Positions 15,171-24,109 of a stretch of DNA of 40,956 nucleotides are shown here, one piece after another. The notes under the pieces are model-generated. The model had not been told where the DNA came from, ran no database searches, and saw nothing but the letters and a program-made list of their open reading frames with translations. Position 1 is the first letter of the stretch; every line of letters starts with the position of its first letter. The stretch spans positions 1-40,956 of the forward strand of contig JANYDD010000003.1 of assembly GCA_025359945.1 (NCBI GenBank), written 5' to 3'. A program made the translations under genes and the position numbers. Source of the stretch: Bdellovibrio sp. (GTDB lineage Bacteria > Bdellovibrionota > Bdellovibrionia > Bdellovibrionales > Bdellovibrionaceae).

Positions 15171-16262
15171 TTGAAATTACAAAAGAAAAATATTTTGAGC
15201 TTGGTTTTTAGTTACGTAAAAACTAAGCGGCAGTATTTTTTATTAAGTTTTGCATTGGTTTCTATATTAGTTTTTGGTTTTCAAAACTGCGCGGATAAAT
15301 ATACGTTGCGAAATATGACGGGTTCAACCGCAGCGTCCTCGGTAGCGCCTACTGGCACTCATACGCCCTCGGTAACGGCAAACTCGGGGCCACTTCCGAT
15401 AAACCAAAAAGAGATCGCTCAATTTTTAGAACTTTTCAAAGTACGTGGTCGCTGGCTGATGGTCTCGAAAAATGGCCAGTTTGTTTTTCCCGCTGATACA
15501 GCTGTTAATTCCATTGCACAGATCAAATTGGTCGGAGGCTCGGGCGGGGACGGCGGTCGCAATCCTGGTTGCGGGGAAAGAGGCTCTAGCGGCGGCGGTG
15601 GTGGTGGCGGTTTAAGCTGCGCTTTGCTGTCGATTCATCCTCCGCAAATGTTGATTGCATTTGGTGGTGATGGCGGTCGAGGCGCTCAAGACGGCGGGCC
15701 GGGATCGTCTTGCATCAGCAGCCAAAACGGCAAAAAAGGCGTCGAACAAATTACTTATATTCGTGTCAAACCCTTGCAAGTTATTGCAAACATCGTGTTA
15801 GGCGGCGGCGGTGGAGCCGGCGGTACGGGTCGTGGTAACGGCAAGGGACAAAATCTTTCTGGCGGCGGCGGTGGTGGCGGGTATCCCGGTGGCGAAGGCG
15901 GACATTCAACTGCCGGTGACAATGCCACAGCTGGTGGGATTGGCGGTTTAGGAGCAGTGGCTCAGGACGGATTTGGATGCAATCAACCCGCTTCTGACGG
16001 AAGGAGCGGACAACCCGATCCCGGACCATCTACCTGGGGAGCAGCTGGAATTGAACGGTCTCCTGACGGAAAGAGCGCACAAATTATTTATCGTTCAGCG
16101 GAAAAAACGGGCAGCCCCGGCATTGGATTTAATTATGGATCAACTTCGACTTCGACGCCAGGAGATGAAAAAATACCATTAAGCACGCTTGAGGAAGCTG
16201 CCTACACAGGATTTCGGGGACGGCTGGAAATTAATTTGATTGGAAATGCGGCTGCTCCTTAG
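15171..16262 (+). CDS. Glycine-rich predicted lipoprotein
   Basis: I chose TTG 15171, which has GGGGTG 4 nt upstream; the frame also opens at TTG 15147. The N-terminus is basic, then hydrophobic, and ends GFQNC, an atypical lipobox with Asn before the Cys. Such FQNC ends are, as I recall, common in Bdellovibrio surface proteins. After about 50 residues come three long Gly-rich blocks (GGSGGDGG, SSGGGGGGG, LSGGGGGGGYPGGEGG) separated by short strands and Cys-containing segments. This looks like a secreted beta-rich structural or adhesin protein. Its function is unknown. It converges on the metallophosphoesterase gene with a 29-nt gap. Confidence 0.75.
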   Translation: MKLQKKNILSLVFSYVKTKRQYFLLSFALVSILVFGFQNCADKYTLRNMTGSTAASSVAPTGTHTPSVTANSGPLPINQKEIAQFLELFKVRGRWLMVSKNGQFVFPADTAVNSIAQIKLVGGSGGDGGRNPGCGERGSSGGGGGGGLSCALLSIHPPQMLIAFGGDGGRGAQDGGPGSSCISSQNGKKGVEQITYIRVKPLQVIANIVLGGGGGAGGTGRGNGKGQNLSGGGGGGGYPGGEGGHSTAGDNATAGGIGGLGAVAQDGFGCNQPASDGRSGQPDPGPSTWGAAGIERSPDGKSAQIIYRSAEKTGSPGIGFNYGSTSTSTPGDEKIPLSTLEEAAYTGFRGRLEINLIGNAAAP

Positions 16263-16291
16263 AAACATCGCATTTTTTTACCTGGCACCAA

Positions 16292-18709
16292 CTACCGCAG
16301 GAAGTCGCTGGGGTCTGCTGAATCTAATTCTAGTTCTTTGTATTGGTCTTCTTTATCTGGGGTTTTTCTTGGATAGCCTGGGTAGAAGAAAGTTTTTTTG
16401 TCTTGGGCTGAGACTGGGCCTTGAGCGTAGAATTCTCCGTTGATAAAAATTAAAATTTGCGCGGTTCCTTCTTCGGTTTCAATTCCCATTGCTTGAACCG
16501 TTCGACTTAAGAAACCTTTTGAATAACCCAGACCTTGCTTTGCACCCATTCCCACATTAAGAACTTCGTTTTTGCGCTCGACAGCGTGCGTGTGACCAAA
16601 GAACGCGCCGTTGGTGCCCACTTGGTAGGACCGCATACTTCCGGCAGAAAAGCCTGCGCCTTTGTCTCCGTGAATTGAAAACTCGCTGCCACCAGGGCGA
16701 GTTTTAAACGACTCACCGGCTTCTAAAAACATCACTCGAGGCAAAAGTTCTGGATCGATTCTTGTGACCACAAAATATTCCAAAGGATTAAACGGAATTT
16801 TATCGCCAAACTTTTGGATGTGATCCGAGTATGCTTTTTGCAAAAAACTCCACATCGGGTTGTGAGCTGGAAAATCATTGTTTTTTGGATCTGAAAGCCA
16901 TCGTCGAACCCAGTCCCCATGATTATCTACAGGCAAAACGGCTGTCGTTCGTGGTGAAGCCCCCAACTGGGCCTCTAAATAACGAACATAGGCCATCATT
17001 CCATTGTCTACATCCAATTCGCCGGCCAATACCTTCGCCTGCATAATTAAATAATTTTTTTTGTCCCAATGTGAAAGTTCATTTCCAGAATATCCGTCGC
17101 CATGAAAAAGATATTCTGGTTCTAATTCTGCAATTTCTTTTAATGAAGCTTTCTCGAATTCTGGAGACTGTTCGCCGATATGGGGATCACCCAACACCAT
17201 CGCTTTGATTCTGGTTTTTTCAACGCGCCCGGTGCTGGAGTAGCGTCGGTTCAAGTCAATAAGCGATCCCGTAGCTGCATCAAATTGAATTTGCCGAACA
17301 TGAAAAAAACCATGATGAGCAAAATCTAAAGCATTATCGCTGCCCACCGATTTTTCCAAAAGTATCAAACCCATTCGGTGGTCTTCTTTTGCAATATCGG
17401 CGGCTCTTTGGCGTTGGGGCGATTTAGCGGGATAATAAAGATTGTTGATCACGCCAGTAGTAAACAAAATATGAGGCGCTTGGTGTGGGCCACTGGCATT
17501 ATCGTAAGTAGGCATGGTTCGAACATGCAGTTTTGGACTGGCAAAAATTTGTTGCTGTCCGCGAGCCCCCGCGCGATCAACACCCACCAATGGATTCACC
17601 TGTGTCGGAAGGACCTTGATACTTGAAATCGCTAAGTTCGGACCAAGCTCAATTCCCCAAGGGACCAAGTGCGCATTTTCGTAGTTACGAATTTGTGGAT
17701 CTAAGTAGGGTGAATTTTTTGAAGTAGGAACCACTAAAATCGGAACGTTTCGACCGACGGATTTGGCCAAAGTTTGCGCCGCTTTCATCAACGTCTGATT
17801 GATCTCGGGATAGCGAACGACTTTTTTCTTGCCGATGGTGACGACTTCACCGGGCATTAGCGAAACGACCACGATGTTGTCGCTCTCGACAGTTAAGGTT
17901 TTTAAATTTTCTAAGTAGGCTTCATCATAGAAATGATTATCGAAATAGTTTTCGAAAGCCTGCGGACGAAGTTTAAAAGTCAGATCTCGCAAATGGTTGT
18001 AGTCTTTAAAAATTCCTTTTTTACCCACCAATAAAGAGTACTGATCAACGCTTATGCCTGCGGCCTTGGCGATCTCGGCCTCTGTAGGATTTCTTTGCGT
18101 ATCTTTCAGCGCCGATGCAAAGGCATCAACCAATTTATTGCGCATTTTGTAGAGTGTCGCAGTGTCGTATTCTTTGAGTCTTAGGTAAGCCCCTTTGCCC
18201 GCCCCATAGAGCGCATTGATTTCGGCAACTGAAACTCCCATTTCTTCGGCGGATTCACGCGCGTCTGGCAGCCTAAGATTTCTGGTCAAAAATTTTCCAA
18301 TGTGGTCGGCATACTTTTTTTCGAACTGCACAAAAAGATCAGGCGAGGTTTGCTTTGCCGCAGCTACCATTTCTAGAATCTGATCGGCTATCACTTCTAA
18401 TTTTTTTCCCTTCTCAAAGGCTTCACCCGAGCGACCAAAAAAGAAACTTTCAACGGCGTCTTTGTTAACTCCCAGGCGGTGGACGTAGTCGTACACTGTT
18501 GGAATTCGTTTGAAATCTTTTAAAATGGCTTCAGTGGCTTTACGAACTTCCTTAGACTTTAGTGACGGCGTGGGTTTCTGAAGAGCCGGCGAGGCCAATT
18601 TCTTGGTCGGTTTTCGACAGGAATTGGCCGCCGCTAAAGAGCTTTGTGCCGCAAATATCATTGCCGAAAATACAAATAAAAACTTTATATTTTTTAGACT
18701 GATCATCAT
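16292..18709 (-). CDS. Exported metallophosphoesterase with three HTH-like repeats (phage T5 A1-like)
   Basis: The product has 805 residues. Residues 1-26 are a signal peptide ending SLA-A. Three related segments follow at 68-112, 146-193 and 206-249, each of the form R-x-P-(T/D)...(A/V)xxxG(V/I)(S/N)...(F/Y/V)G..., resembling helix-turn-helix units. The C-terminal part holds a complete set of calcineurin-like metal ligands: Asp508/His510 (LGDPHIG), Asp538 (HGDGYSGN), Asn596-His597 (DNHGD), His680 and GHTH (705-708). The segment with VVPTSKN, PYLDPQIRNYE, VLPTQVNPL and IFASPK resembles, from memory, the phage T5 A1 DNA-transfer family. AGGAAAG precedes the start, which overlaps the upstream gene by 4 bp. 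The function is not established. Confidence 0.75.
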   Translation of the reverse strand: MMISLKNIKFLFVFSAMIFAAQSSLAAANSCRKPTKKLASPALQKPTPSLKSKEVRKATEAILKDFKRIPTVYDYVHRLGVNKDAVESFFFGRSGEAFEKGKKLEVIADQILEMVAAAKQTSPDLFVQFEKKYADHIGKFLTRNLRLPDARESAEEMGVSVAEINALYGAGKGAYLRLKEYDTATLYKMRNKLVDAFASALKDTQRNPTEAEIAKAAGISVDQYSLLVGKKGIFKDYNHLRDLTFKLRPQAFENYFDNHFYDEAYLENLKTLTVESDNIVVVSLMPGEVVTIGKKKVVRYPEINQTLMKAAQTLAKSVGRNVPILVVPTSKNSPYLDPQIRNYENAHLVPWGIELGPNLAISSIKVLPTQVNPLVGVDRAGARGQQQIFASPKLHVRTMPTYDNASGPHQAPHILFTTGVINNLYYPAKSPQRQRAADIAKEDHRMGLILLEKSVGSDNALDFAHHGFFHVRQIQFDAATGSLIDLNRRYSSTGRVEKTRIKAMVLGDPHIGEQSPEFEKASLKEIAELEPEYLFHGDGYSGNELSHWDKKNYLIMQAKVLAGELDVDNGMMAYVRYLEAQLGASPRTTAVLPVDNHGDWVRRWLSDPKNNDFPAHNPMWSFLQKAYSDHIQKFGDKIPFNPLEYFVVTRIDPELLPRVMFLEAGESFKTRPGGSEFSIHGDKGAGFSAGSMRSYQVGTNGAFFGHTHAVERKNEVLNVGMGAKQGLGYSKGFLSRTVQAMGIETEEGTAQILIFINGEFYAQGPVSAQDKKTFFYPGYPRKTPDKEDQYKELELDSADPSDFLR

Positions 18710-19860
18710 GACGTCTTTCCTTTTGATCGCGCACTTTTGCGGCAGGATGCAGTTGCAGAAACCCCTTTAGGCTTTATTTTCTTTGTCGGCTTTCGAGCAG
18801 ATGCTGCTGGCCCTGTTGACCTGGATGGCCCAGATGAGTAAAGAAATGCAAATTCACTGCGCTCTTCAGCTCGGACGAGGCGAAGACTGCCCGACGAGGT
18901 CATTACAGAAATTTCTTCTCCGAAAAAAGGCGCACCCGAATTTAAACCCTTGGGATTAAAAAGAACTATTTTAAAGGGCATCGGGCGAAATTTTCCGCGC
19001 GCCAAAGACTGCAAGAAGTTGATCGTCGGCAGCCATGTTTCAAAATCGGTTTCGGCGATAACTACTAAATGATTGTATTCGCGCTGCTGGCCATCCGAAG
19101 ACCATCGCCAATTTGCGGGCGTTTGGTGCAAAGGCACTTTCCCGATCATTTCATAGACTGTGTGCCGAATAAAATCGGGAATTCGACCTTTAAAATCTTC
19201 GCCAAATCGATCAAATTCAGGCTGACCCAATGGATAAATATGTTTTTCAGAGGGCAAATGGGCCCAACTCTCGCGCTGACCTGCAAACTGAAGAGCTTGA
19301 AGAAATTCAAGGCGGTCTTGAGATCGATCAGAGTAAACCGCTAAACTCCCAGCCAGTTCAGGATCCATCAGTGCCGCTGTTACCAATGACCAAGTAGGAC
19401 CTTTGAAATTTTGATTCGGATCTAGCTGATAAACTTTTTCGACATCCTTTAAAAGAAAACTGGCTTGCCCCGGAGCTGGTGGAGAAAAATATCGATAAGA
19501 ATCAGGGTGACGAAGAAAGTAATTTTTCGCGAAAATCTTCTTATCGCCATCCGCAATCGCAACAGCCGGCGCAGCCCTTCCCGCATCGTGGGAATGTTTT
19601 GCAAGGTGGGGTTGAAGGATTTCGAACTCTTGGGGGGTGACGGTAATTTCCTGAGGGCCCTTTCCTAAGTCATCAGTGTACGTCAATCCCTTAGTTCTTT
19701 TGAATAGCACGATAGGGGTTTGAAATGTTCCTCCCTGAGAAGCTCTTGATTCAAAAAGAGTATTAAAATTAATTAGGAAAAGAGTTTCTGACCGGACGTT
19801 TGGCGAAACCACAAGCATCAATACTAGCGCGATATAAAAAGATCCACAGACAAGCCTCAT
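18706..19860 (-). CDS. Exported HAD-like protein with degenerate active site
   Basis: The start is ATG 19860 with GAGGGGG just upstream; the open frame extends further up, but from 19860 it begins with a good signal peptide (384 residues in total). The layout resembles a HAD family: a first strand with LINFNTLFES where DxDxT is expected (Asn31 and Asn33 replace Asp), a TPQEFEIL segment, GPTWSLVTAALMDPEL, and a second strand SLAVYSDRSQDRLEFLQAL. The loss of the nucleophile Asp suggests it does not act as a phosphatase. The C-terminal tail is basic (ARKPTKKIKPKG), echoed by RKPTKK near the start of the partner protein. It overlaps the metallophosphoesterase gene by 4 bp, so the two are made together. 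Confidence 0.65.
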   Translation of the reverse strand: MRLVCGSFYIALVLMLVVSPNVRSETLFLINFNTLFESRASQGGTFQTPIVLFKRTKGLTYTDDLGKGPQEITVTPQEFEILQPHLAKHSHDAGRAAPAVAIADGDKKIFAKNYFLRHPDSYRYFSPPAPGQASFLLKDVEKVYQLDPNQNFKGPTWSLVTAALMDPELAGSLAVYSDRSQDRLEFLQALQFAGQRESWAHLPSEKHIYPLGQPEFDRFGEDFKGRIPDFIRHTVYEMIGKVPLHQTPANWRWSSDGQQREYNHLVVIAETDFETWLPTINFLQSLARGKFRPMPFKIVLFNPKGLNSGAPFFGEEISVMTSSGSLRLVRAEERSEFAFLYSSGPSRSTGPAASARKPTKKIKPKGVSATASCRKSARSKGKTS

Positions 19861-20121
19861 ATTCCCCCTCAGAAATAATTGGTTTGCGAAAATTAAGAAA
19901 AAATTAACTTGGTTGTTTTCATTTGCACTTCGCAACTGGCGCGAAATCCCACCCCTCAGCCAATCTGCAAAAAATTAGAATCAATTAAAAGAAGGGGGTC
20001 AAATTTTTAATTGTCAGCGTTGAATTCATCGGCAGAAAAGCCAAATTGATGAGTCCTTTCAATTGACCGCCTGCGCCTTAAGCGCCGAATTATCAGGCAC
20101 CACCGGCGTTTTGATGGACGC

Positions 20122-22698
20122 TTAGTCTGCAAGTAATTGCGCCAAGGCAGTTTGTCTTTGCCGATTATCGATTTGTCCTATCGCGGTCGCAAAGGCCCGC
20201 CGTGATCCCACAAAGATGGCAAGCTTTTTGGCGCGCGTAAGACCGGTGTAAATTAAATTTCGATAAAGCATATTAAAGTGCTGTCCCAGCACCGGGACAA
20301 TCACTGCTTGAAATTCACTCCCCTGACTTTTATGAATCGTGATCGCATAGGCCAACGACAAATCGCCTAAATGATCGCGCTCGAATGTCACTTGGCGATC
20401 CTCGGGCCCCGGAAAACTAACCAAACAAGTTTGATCGTCAGTGTCGATTTCGGATATCAAACCGATGTCGCCGTTAAACACACCAAGCTCGTAATTATTT
20501 CTAGTTTGAATCACGCGATCGCCTTCGCGCAAAATTTTATTCCCCAACTGGATTTGGGATTTATGCACGGCCTGTGGGTTGCAGACATTCTGTAATACTA
20601 AATTAATATTTATCGTTCCCAAGGACCCCCTGACCTGCGGAGTTAGCACTTGAATTTCACACCCAAGCCCCAGCCATTCAGGGATGGATTTCGTTGCCAA
20701 TCGCACCAGGGTCTCTAAAGCGGTCAATCCAAAATTAAGTGAGGACCAAGGATGAATATTTTTAAGTACCGCTTTGAGTTCTGCAGCTGAACTTTCTGAC
20801 CTGGCCAAAGTGTTCAAATCCACGTGCCGGAATTTCTGCGGAATCGATAGCAAAGAATCTTGAAGCTCGGACCTCGTCAATGGATGAGTGGACGGCGAAG
20901 ACTCAAGACCCGATTGAGAAATCGCCCATTTCGATTTTTGGATAAACTGAATTTGTTCCCGAGTGGCCTCGTCCGCATCGACAAACAAGCAGTCGTTCCC
21001 TTGCAAAAAAGCTTTCGGGTTTTGAATCGGAGACGCGATTTCAGGAATCTCGCCCACATTAATTTGATGAGCATAGCGAATGATACTTGACGCTTGCGCC
21101 TGCCGAAAAACTTTTGTCAGTCTAAAGCTAACGATGCCTTTGGATTTCAACAAATCTGCTAAAACATCGCCTGCGCCCACCGAGGGCAATTGATCGGGGT
21201 CGCCGATAAATAAAACTTGAGCGCCCGTGGGCACGGATTTAAGCAGCGCCGAACCCAATGTAATATCCAGCATCGAGCTTTCGTCGATGATCAAAAAATC
21301 ACAGTCCAATGTTTCTTTATCGTTTTTGGCAAAACCATTCGGCCCCGGCTTCCATCCCAACAGCCGGTGAATCGTTTTGGCTTCAAAGCCAATCACTTCG
21401 GTCATTCTTTGAGCTGCGCGTCCGGTGGGAGCCGCTAACAGTACTGATTTTTTTAAACTGCGCAAAACTTGCACTAGGACTCGGGTGGTGGTGGTCTTTC
21501 CGCAGCCAGGCCCACCGGTTAATACTGAAAACGCTTGTTGGCAGATTCCAAAGATTGAACTCTCTTGTTCGGCACTCAGCTGAATTAAATTTTTTAAGCA
21601 ATAATCTTGAATTGTTTTTTTTAAAGACTTCGCATTCACCGAAAAAACTTGAGATTTAATTCTTTGCAAATTTTTAGCAAAAGTTAACTCATCAAAATAA
21701 AGTTTTTTGTCATAGTAACACGCGATGGAATTGAGCTTTCGCATTTTAATATTTTGGCTATTGATGAGTTTCTCAAGCGTCGCCAAAATTTTTTCTTGAT
21801 CTAATGTTTGCCTTAGAAGTTCCGGTGTTTGCAGGAGGATCTGACCTTCCGTTAAAAAGCAATGCCCTTGGTCTCGGCTGGTACTTAGGACATGGCGAAC
21901 GCCGGCCTCGATGCGAAGTTCACCATCTTTTTGCAATCCCATCGCAAGTGCGATTTTGTCCGCCGAGAAAAAGCCGATGCCGTAAATTTCCGCGGCCAAT
22001 CGGTAGGGATTTTTGCTAACGATTTCGATCGCTTTGTTTCCATAAGCTTTATAAATTTTGGTCGCATAAAGGGTGCTGACACCGTACCCTTGCAAAAAAA
22101 TCATCACGTCTCGGACGGCGCGATGGTCTTCCCAAGACGTTCGAATTTTTTGCAGCTTTTTTTCAGAAATCCCGGGAACAAACACCAGTTCGTCGATTTT
22201 TTTATCAAAGATTTCAAGCGTTCGATCGTCAAAGTGGGCCACAATCCGGCGGGCAATGGCGGGACCAATTCCCTTAATCAAACCAGAACCTAGATATTTT
22301 TCAAGAGCCGCCGTCGTTGCAGGCTTTTTTTCTAAAGCCATCACCGCTTTGAATTGCGACCCGTGCTGGGGGTGATGAGAAAACGCACCTTGAAACTCCA
22401 TCGTTGCCCCAGCAAACACTTGAGTTTGATGGACGACGACCGAAACTAGTCTCTCAGATCCCTGAAGGGCAGCTACCTTTAACACCGTCCATCCATTTTC
22501 TGGATTGTGATAGGTGATGCGCTCGACCACACCGATCAGAGTTTCAAGATGATCATTGGGAATTTCAGATTCGGCTTTTATAGACTTCTCCCGTATAGGT
22601 TTGAAAAGGGTCTTGGTCGCATTTATTTGGTCGCATTTATTCGCGCCTGCTTTTGGCCGGCACTTCGGACCCAAGTTAAACATCTTTGCGCCGGTCAT
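20122..22698 (-). CDS. recD2: RecD2-type ATP-dependent DNA helicase
   Basis: The product is about 858 residues from ATG 22698; a TTG at 22707 and an ATG at 22683 are alternatives, and none has a strong SD. The order is OB-like N-terminus (GVVERITYHNPENGWTVLKV), tandem helix-hairpin-helix region (GSGLIKGIGPAIARRIV, LVFVPGISEKKLQKI, AAEIYGIGFFSADKIA), then the SF1B motor: Walker A TGGPGCGKTTTT, motif II IIDESSML, motif III FIGDPDQLPSVGAG and the closing AITIHKSQGSEF. It is longer than typical RecD2 because of an N-terminal tail of about 50 residues and an insertion before HPWSSLNFG. RecD2 unwinds 5' to 3' and works apart from RecBC. Confidence 0.93.
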   Translation of the reverse strand: MTGAKMFNLGPKCRPKAGANKCDQINATKTLFKPIREKSIKAESEIPNDHLETLIGVVERITYHNPENGWTVLKVAALQGSERLVSVVVHQTQVFAGATMEFQGAFSHHPQHGSQFKAVMALEKKPATTAALEKYLGSGLIKGIGPAIARRIVAHFDDRTLEIFDKKIDELVFVPGISEKKLQKIRTSWEDHRAVRDVMIFLQGYGVSTLYATKIYKAYGNKAIEIVSKNPYRLAAEIYGIGFFSADKIALAMGLQKDGELRIEAGVRHVLSTSRDQGHCFLTEGQILLQTPELLRQTLDQEKILATLEKLINSQNIKMRKLNSIACYYDKKLYFDELTFAKNLQRIKSQVFSVNAKSLKKTIQDYCLKNLIQLSAEQESSIFGICQQAFSVLTGGPGCGKTTTTRVLVQVLRSLKKSVLLAAPTGRAAQRMTEVIGFEAKTIHRLLGWKPGPNGFAKNDKETLDCDFLIIDESSMLDITLGSALLKSVPTGAQVLFIGDPDQLPSVGAGDVLADLLKSKGIVSFRLTKVFRQAQASSIIRYAHQINVGEIPEIASPIQNPKAFLQGNDCLFVDADEATREQIQFIQKSKWAISQSGLESSPSTHPLTRSELQDSLLSIPQKFRHVDLNTLARSESSAAELKAVLKNIHPWSSLNFGLTALETLVRLATKSIPEWLGLGCEIQVLTPQVRGSLGTININLVLQNVCNPQAVHKSQIQLGNKILREGDRVIQTRNNYELGVFNGDIGLISEIDTDDQTCLVSFPGPEDRQVTFERDHLGDLSLAYAITIHKSQGSEFQAVIVPVLGQHFNMLYRNLIYTGLTRAKKLAIFVGSRRAFATAIGQIDNRQRQTALAQLLAD

Positions 22699-22787
22699 CA
22701 GAACCAATCAATAGTATTCCAACGCTTTCCATAAATTTGGCATTGCCAGTGACCTTTGCGGAAATATCGCGCTAATGTTTGTCACCT

Positions 22788-23558
22788 ATGAACCCCTTAA
22801 AGAACTTAGTATCTAAATTAACGATTGTAATCCCCACTTTGAACGAAGCCGGGAACATTGAGATTTTAGTGCGACGAATTTTACAGGTGTTACCCAAAGC
22901 TCAAATTGTGGTTGTCGACGACGGTTCAGAAGACGGAACTTTGCAGATTGTTAAAGAACTTCAAAAAACATTTTCTGGTTTGCGCTTTATAGATCGATCG
23001 CCGTATCCAAAGTGTTTGACCGATTCGATTGCTGCCGGGGTGTCCGGCTGTGACACCGAATTTGTAGCATGGATGGACGCGGATCTTTCGCATCCGCCAG
23101 AATTACTTCTGGATCTTTTAGCTAAAGGTCAGAGCACAGGTTGCGCCATAGCATCTCGATTTATTGCCGGAGGCGGACAAAAAAAAGCCGATAAAGATAC
23201 TCCCGATTCGCCTTTGGCCATTATTCTGTCGACAATAATGAATGTCCTAGTCAGATCTTGGCTTCGGATTCCCATTAATGATTTTACCAGCGGTTATATC
23301 GTTTGCAGAACCTCGTATTTAAAAAATCATCAGTTCTTGGGAGACTATGGTGAATATTTCTTAGAGCTCATGTATTATCTTTCCAAGAATAAAATTGTGA
23401 TCGCGGAGATTCCTTTTGTAAGCCCTCCACGAAAGCATGGCGAATCAAAAACAGGGACGACATTGTGGAAACTGGGAAAACGGGGAATCAAATACATAGC
23501 GATGGCTGTAAGATTAAAATTTTACAAGGTTCCCGAATTACCCAATACCAGCATTTAG
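22788..23558 (+). CDS. GT2 glycosyltransferase, polyprenyl-phosphate sugar synthase-like
   Basis: From ATG 22788 the product is 256 residues; a TTG at 22779 is an alternative. The GT-A fold is shown by TIVIPTLNEAGNIE, VVVDDGSEDGT and the metal-binding AWMDADLSHPPELL. RFIAGGG, NDFTSGYIVC and the C-terminal GESKTGTTLWKLGKRG match the DPM1 group, which transfers a sugar from a nucleotide to polyprenyl phosphate at the inner membrane. There are no membrane segments of its own. It starts the plus-strand pair with the GNAT gene. Confidence 0.88.
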   Translation: MNPLKNLVSKLTIVIPTLNEAGNIEILVRRILQVLPKAQIVVVDDGSEDGTLQIVKELQKTFSGLRFIDRSPYPKCLTDSIAAGVSGCDTEFVAWMDADLSHPPELLLDLLAKGQSTGCAIASRFIAGGGQKKADKDTPDSPLAIILSTIMNVLVRSWLRIPINDFTSGYIVCRTSYLKNHQFLGDYGEYFLELMYYLSKNKIVIAEIPFVSPPRKHGESKTGTTLWKLGKRGIKYIAMAVRLKFYKVPELPNTSI

Positions 23559-24109
23559 ATTTAAAAATAGAACTTGAAAAAATAAGCAAGATTCATCGGC
23601 AATGCCTGCCTTGGACTGCGTCTTCCAGAGCTGGCTTTTCAACCGTTAATAAGCTTTACCAAATTTTATTGAAGCATGATTCCTTTCTTCTGTTTTATAC
23701 GGAAACAGCCTTTTTATCGATCACGACCGACCGAAGGGCATGTGAAAAATTTCTAATTTCTAAGTTAGATTTTAAAATAAAAATAAAACTTTTTTTCTTT
23801 AATCTGCTTCAGCCTAAACACTTGTTGGCAAATATCTTTTTCAATCTTAAAAAAAGACAGGATATTAAGTCTGCTTACATATTGACCTTGGGAAGAAGAT
23901 CGCAGCATGAAAGCTGTGCACAAGTCAGTGCGGCTAAGGATCTACTTAAAGTATGCGAAAATTTTTTATTAGAAAGAGGGGTTCGCGAAATCTGGGTTGA
24001 CACAGAAGATTCAAACAAAAAAGCTATGCAATTTTATCAGCGTCATTTTTTTTCGATTAATGCACAAATTTTCGGAAACTGCTTTCTGCTAAAAAAATTA
24101 ACAAGCTAG
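23465..24109 (+). CDS. GNAT-fold acetyltransferase-like protein
   Basis: The end is secure; the start is not. GTG 23465 overlaps the GT2 gene by 94 nt, but no ATG, GTG or TTG with an SD occurs between it and residue 40, so translation probably begins near the GT2 stop or from the overlapping GTG. The segment SAYILTLGRR, then QVSAAKDLLKVCENFLLERG, then VDTEDSNKKAMQFYQRHFF follows the GNAT acetyl-CoA-binding and NxxAxxFYxxxGF patterns. It probably acetylates an amino sugar or lipid-linked precursor, inferred from its neighbours. It ends in a CTAG shared with the stop of the convergent membrane gene. Confidence 0.65.
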   Translation: METGKTGNQIHSDGCKIKILQGSRITQYQHLDLKIELEKISKIHRQCLPWTASSRAGFSTVNKLYQILLKHDSFLLFYTETAFLSITTDRRACEKFLISKLDFKIKIKLFFFNLLQPKHLLANIFFNLKKRQDIKSAYILTLGRRSQHESCAQVSAAKDLLKVCENFLLERGVREIWVDTEDSNKKAMQFYQRHFFSINAQIFGNCFLLKKLTS

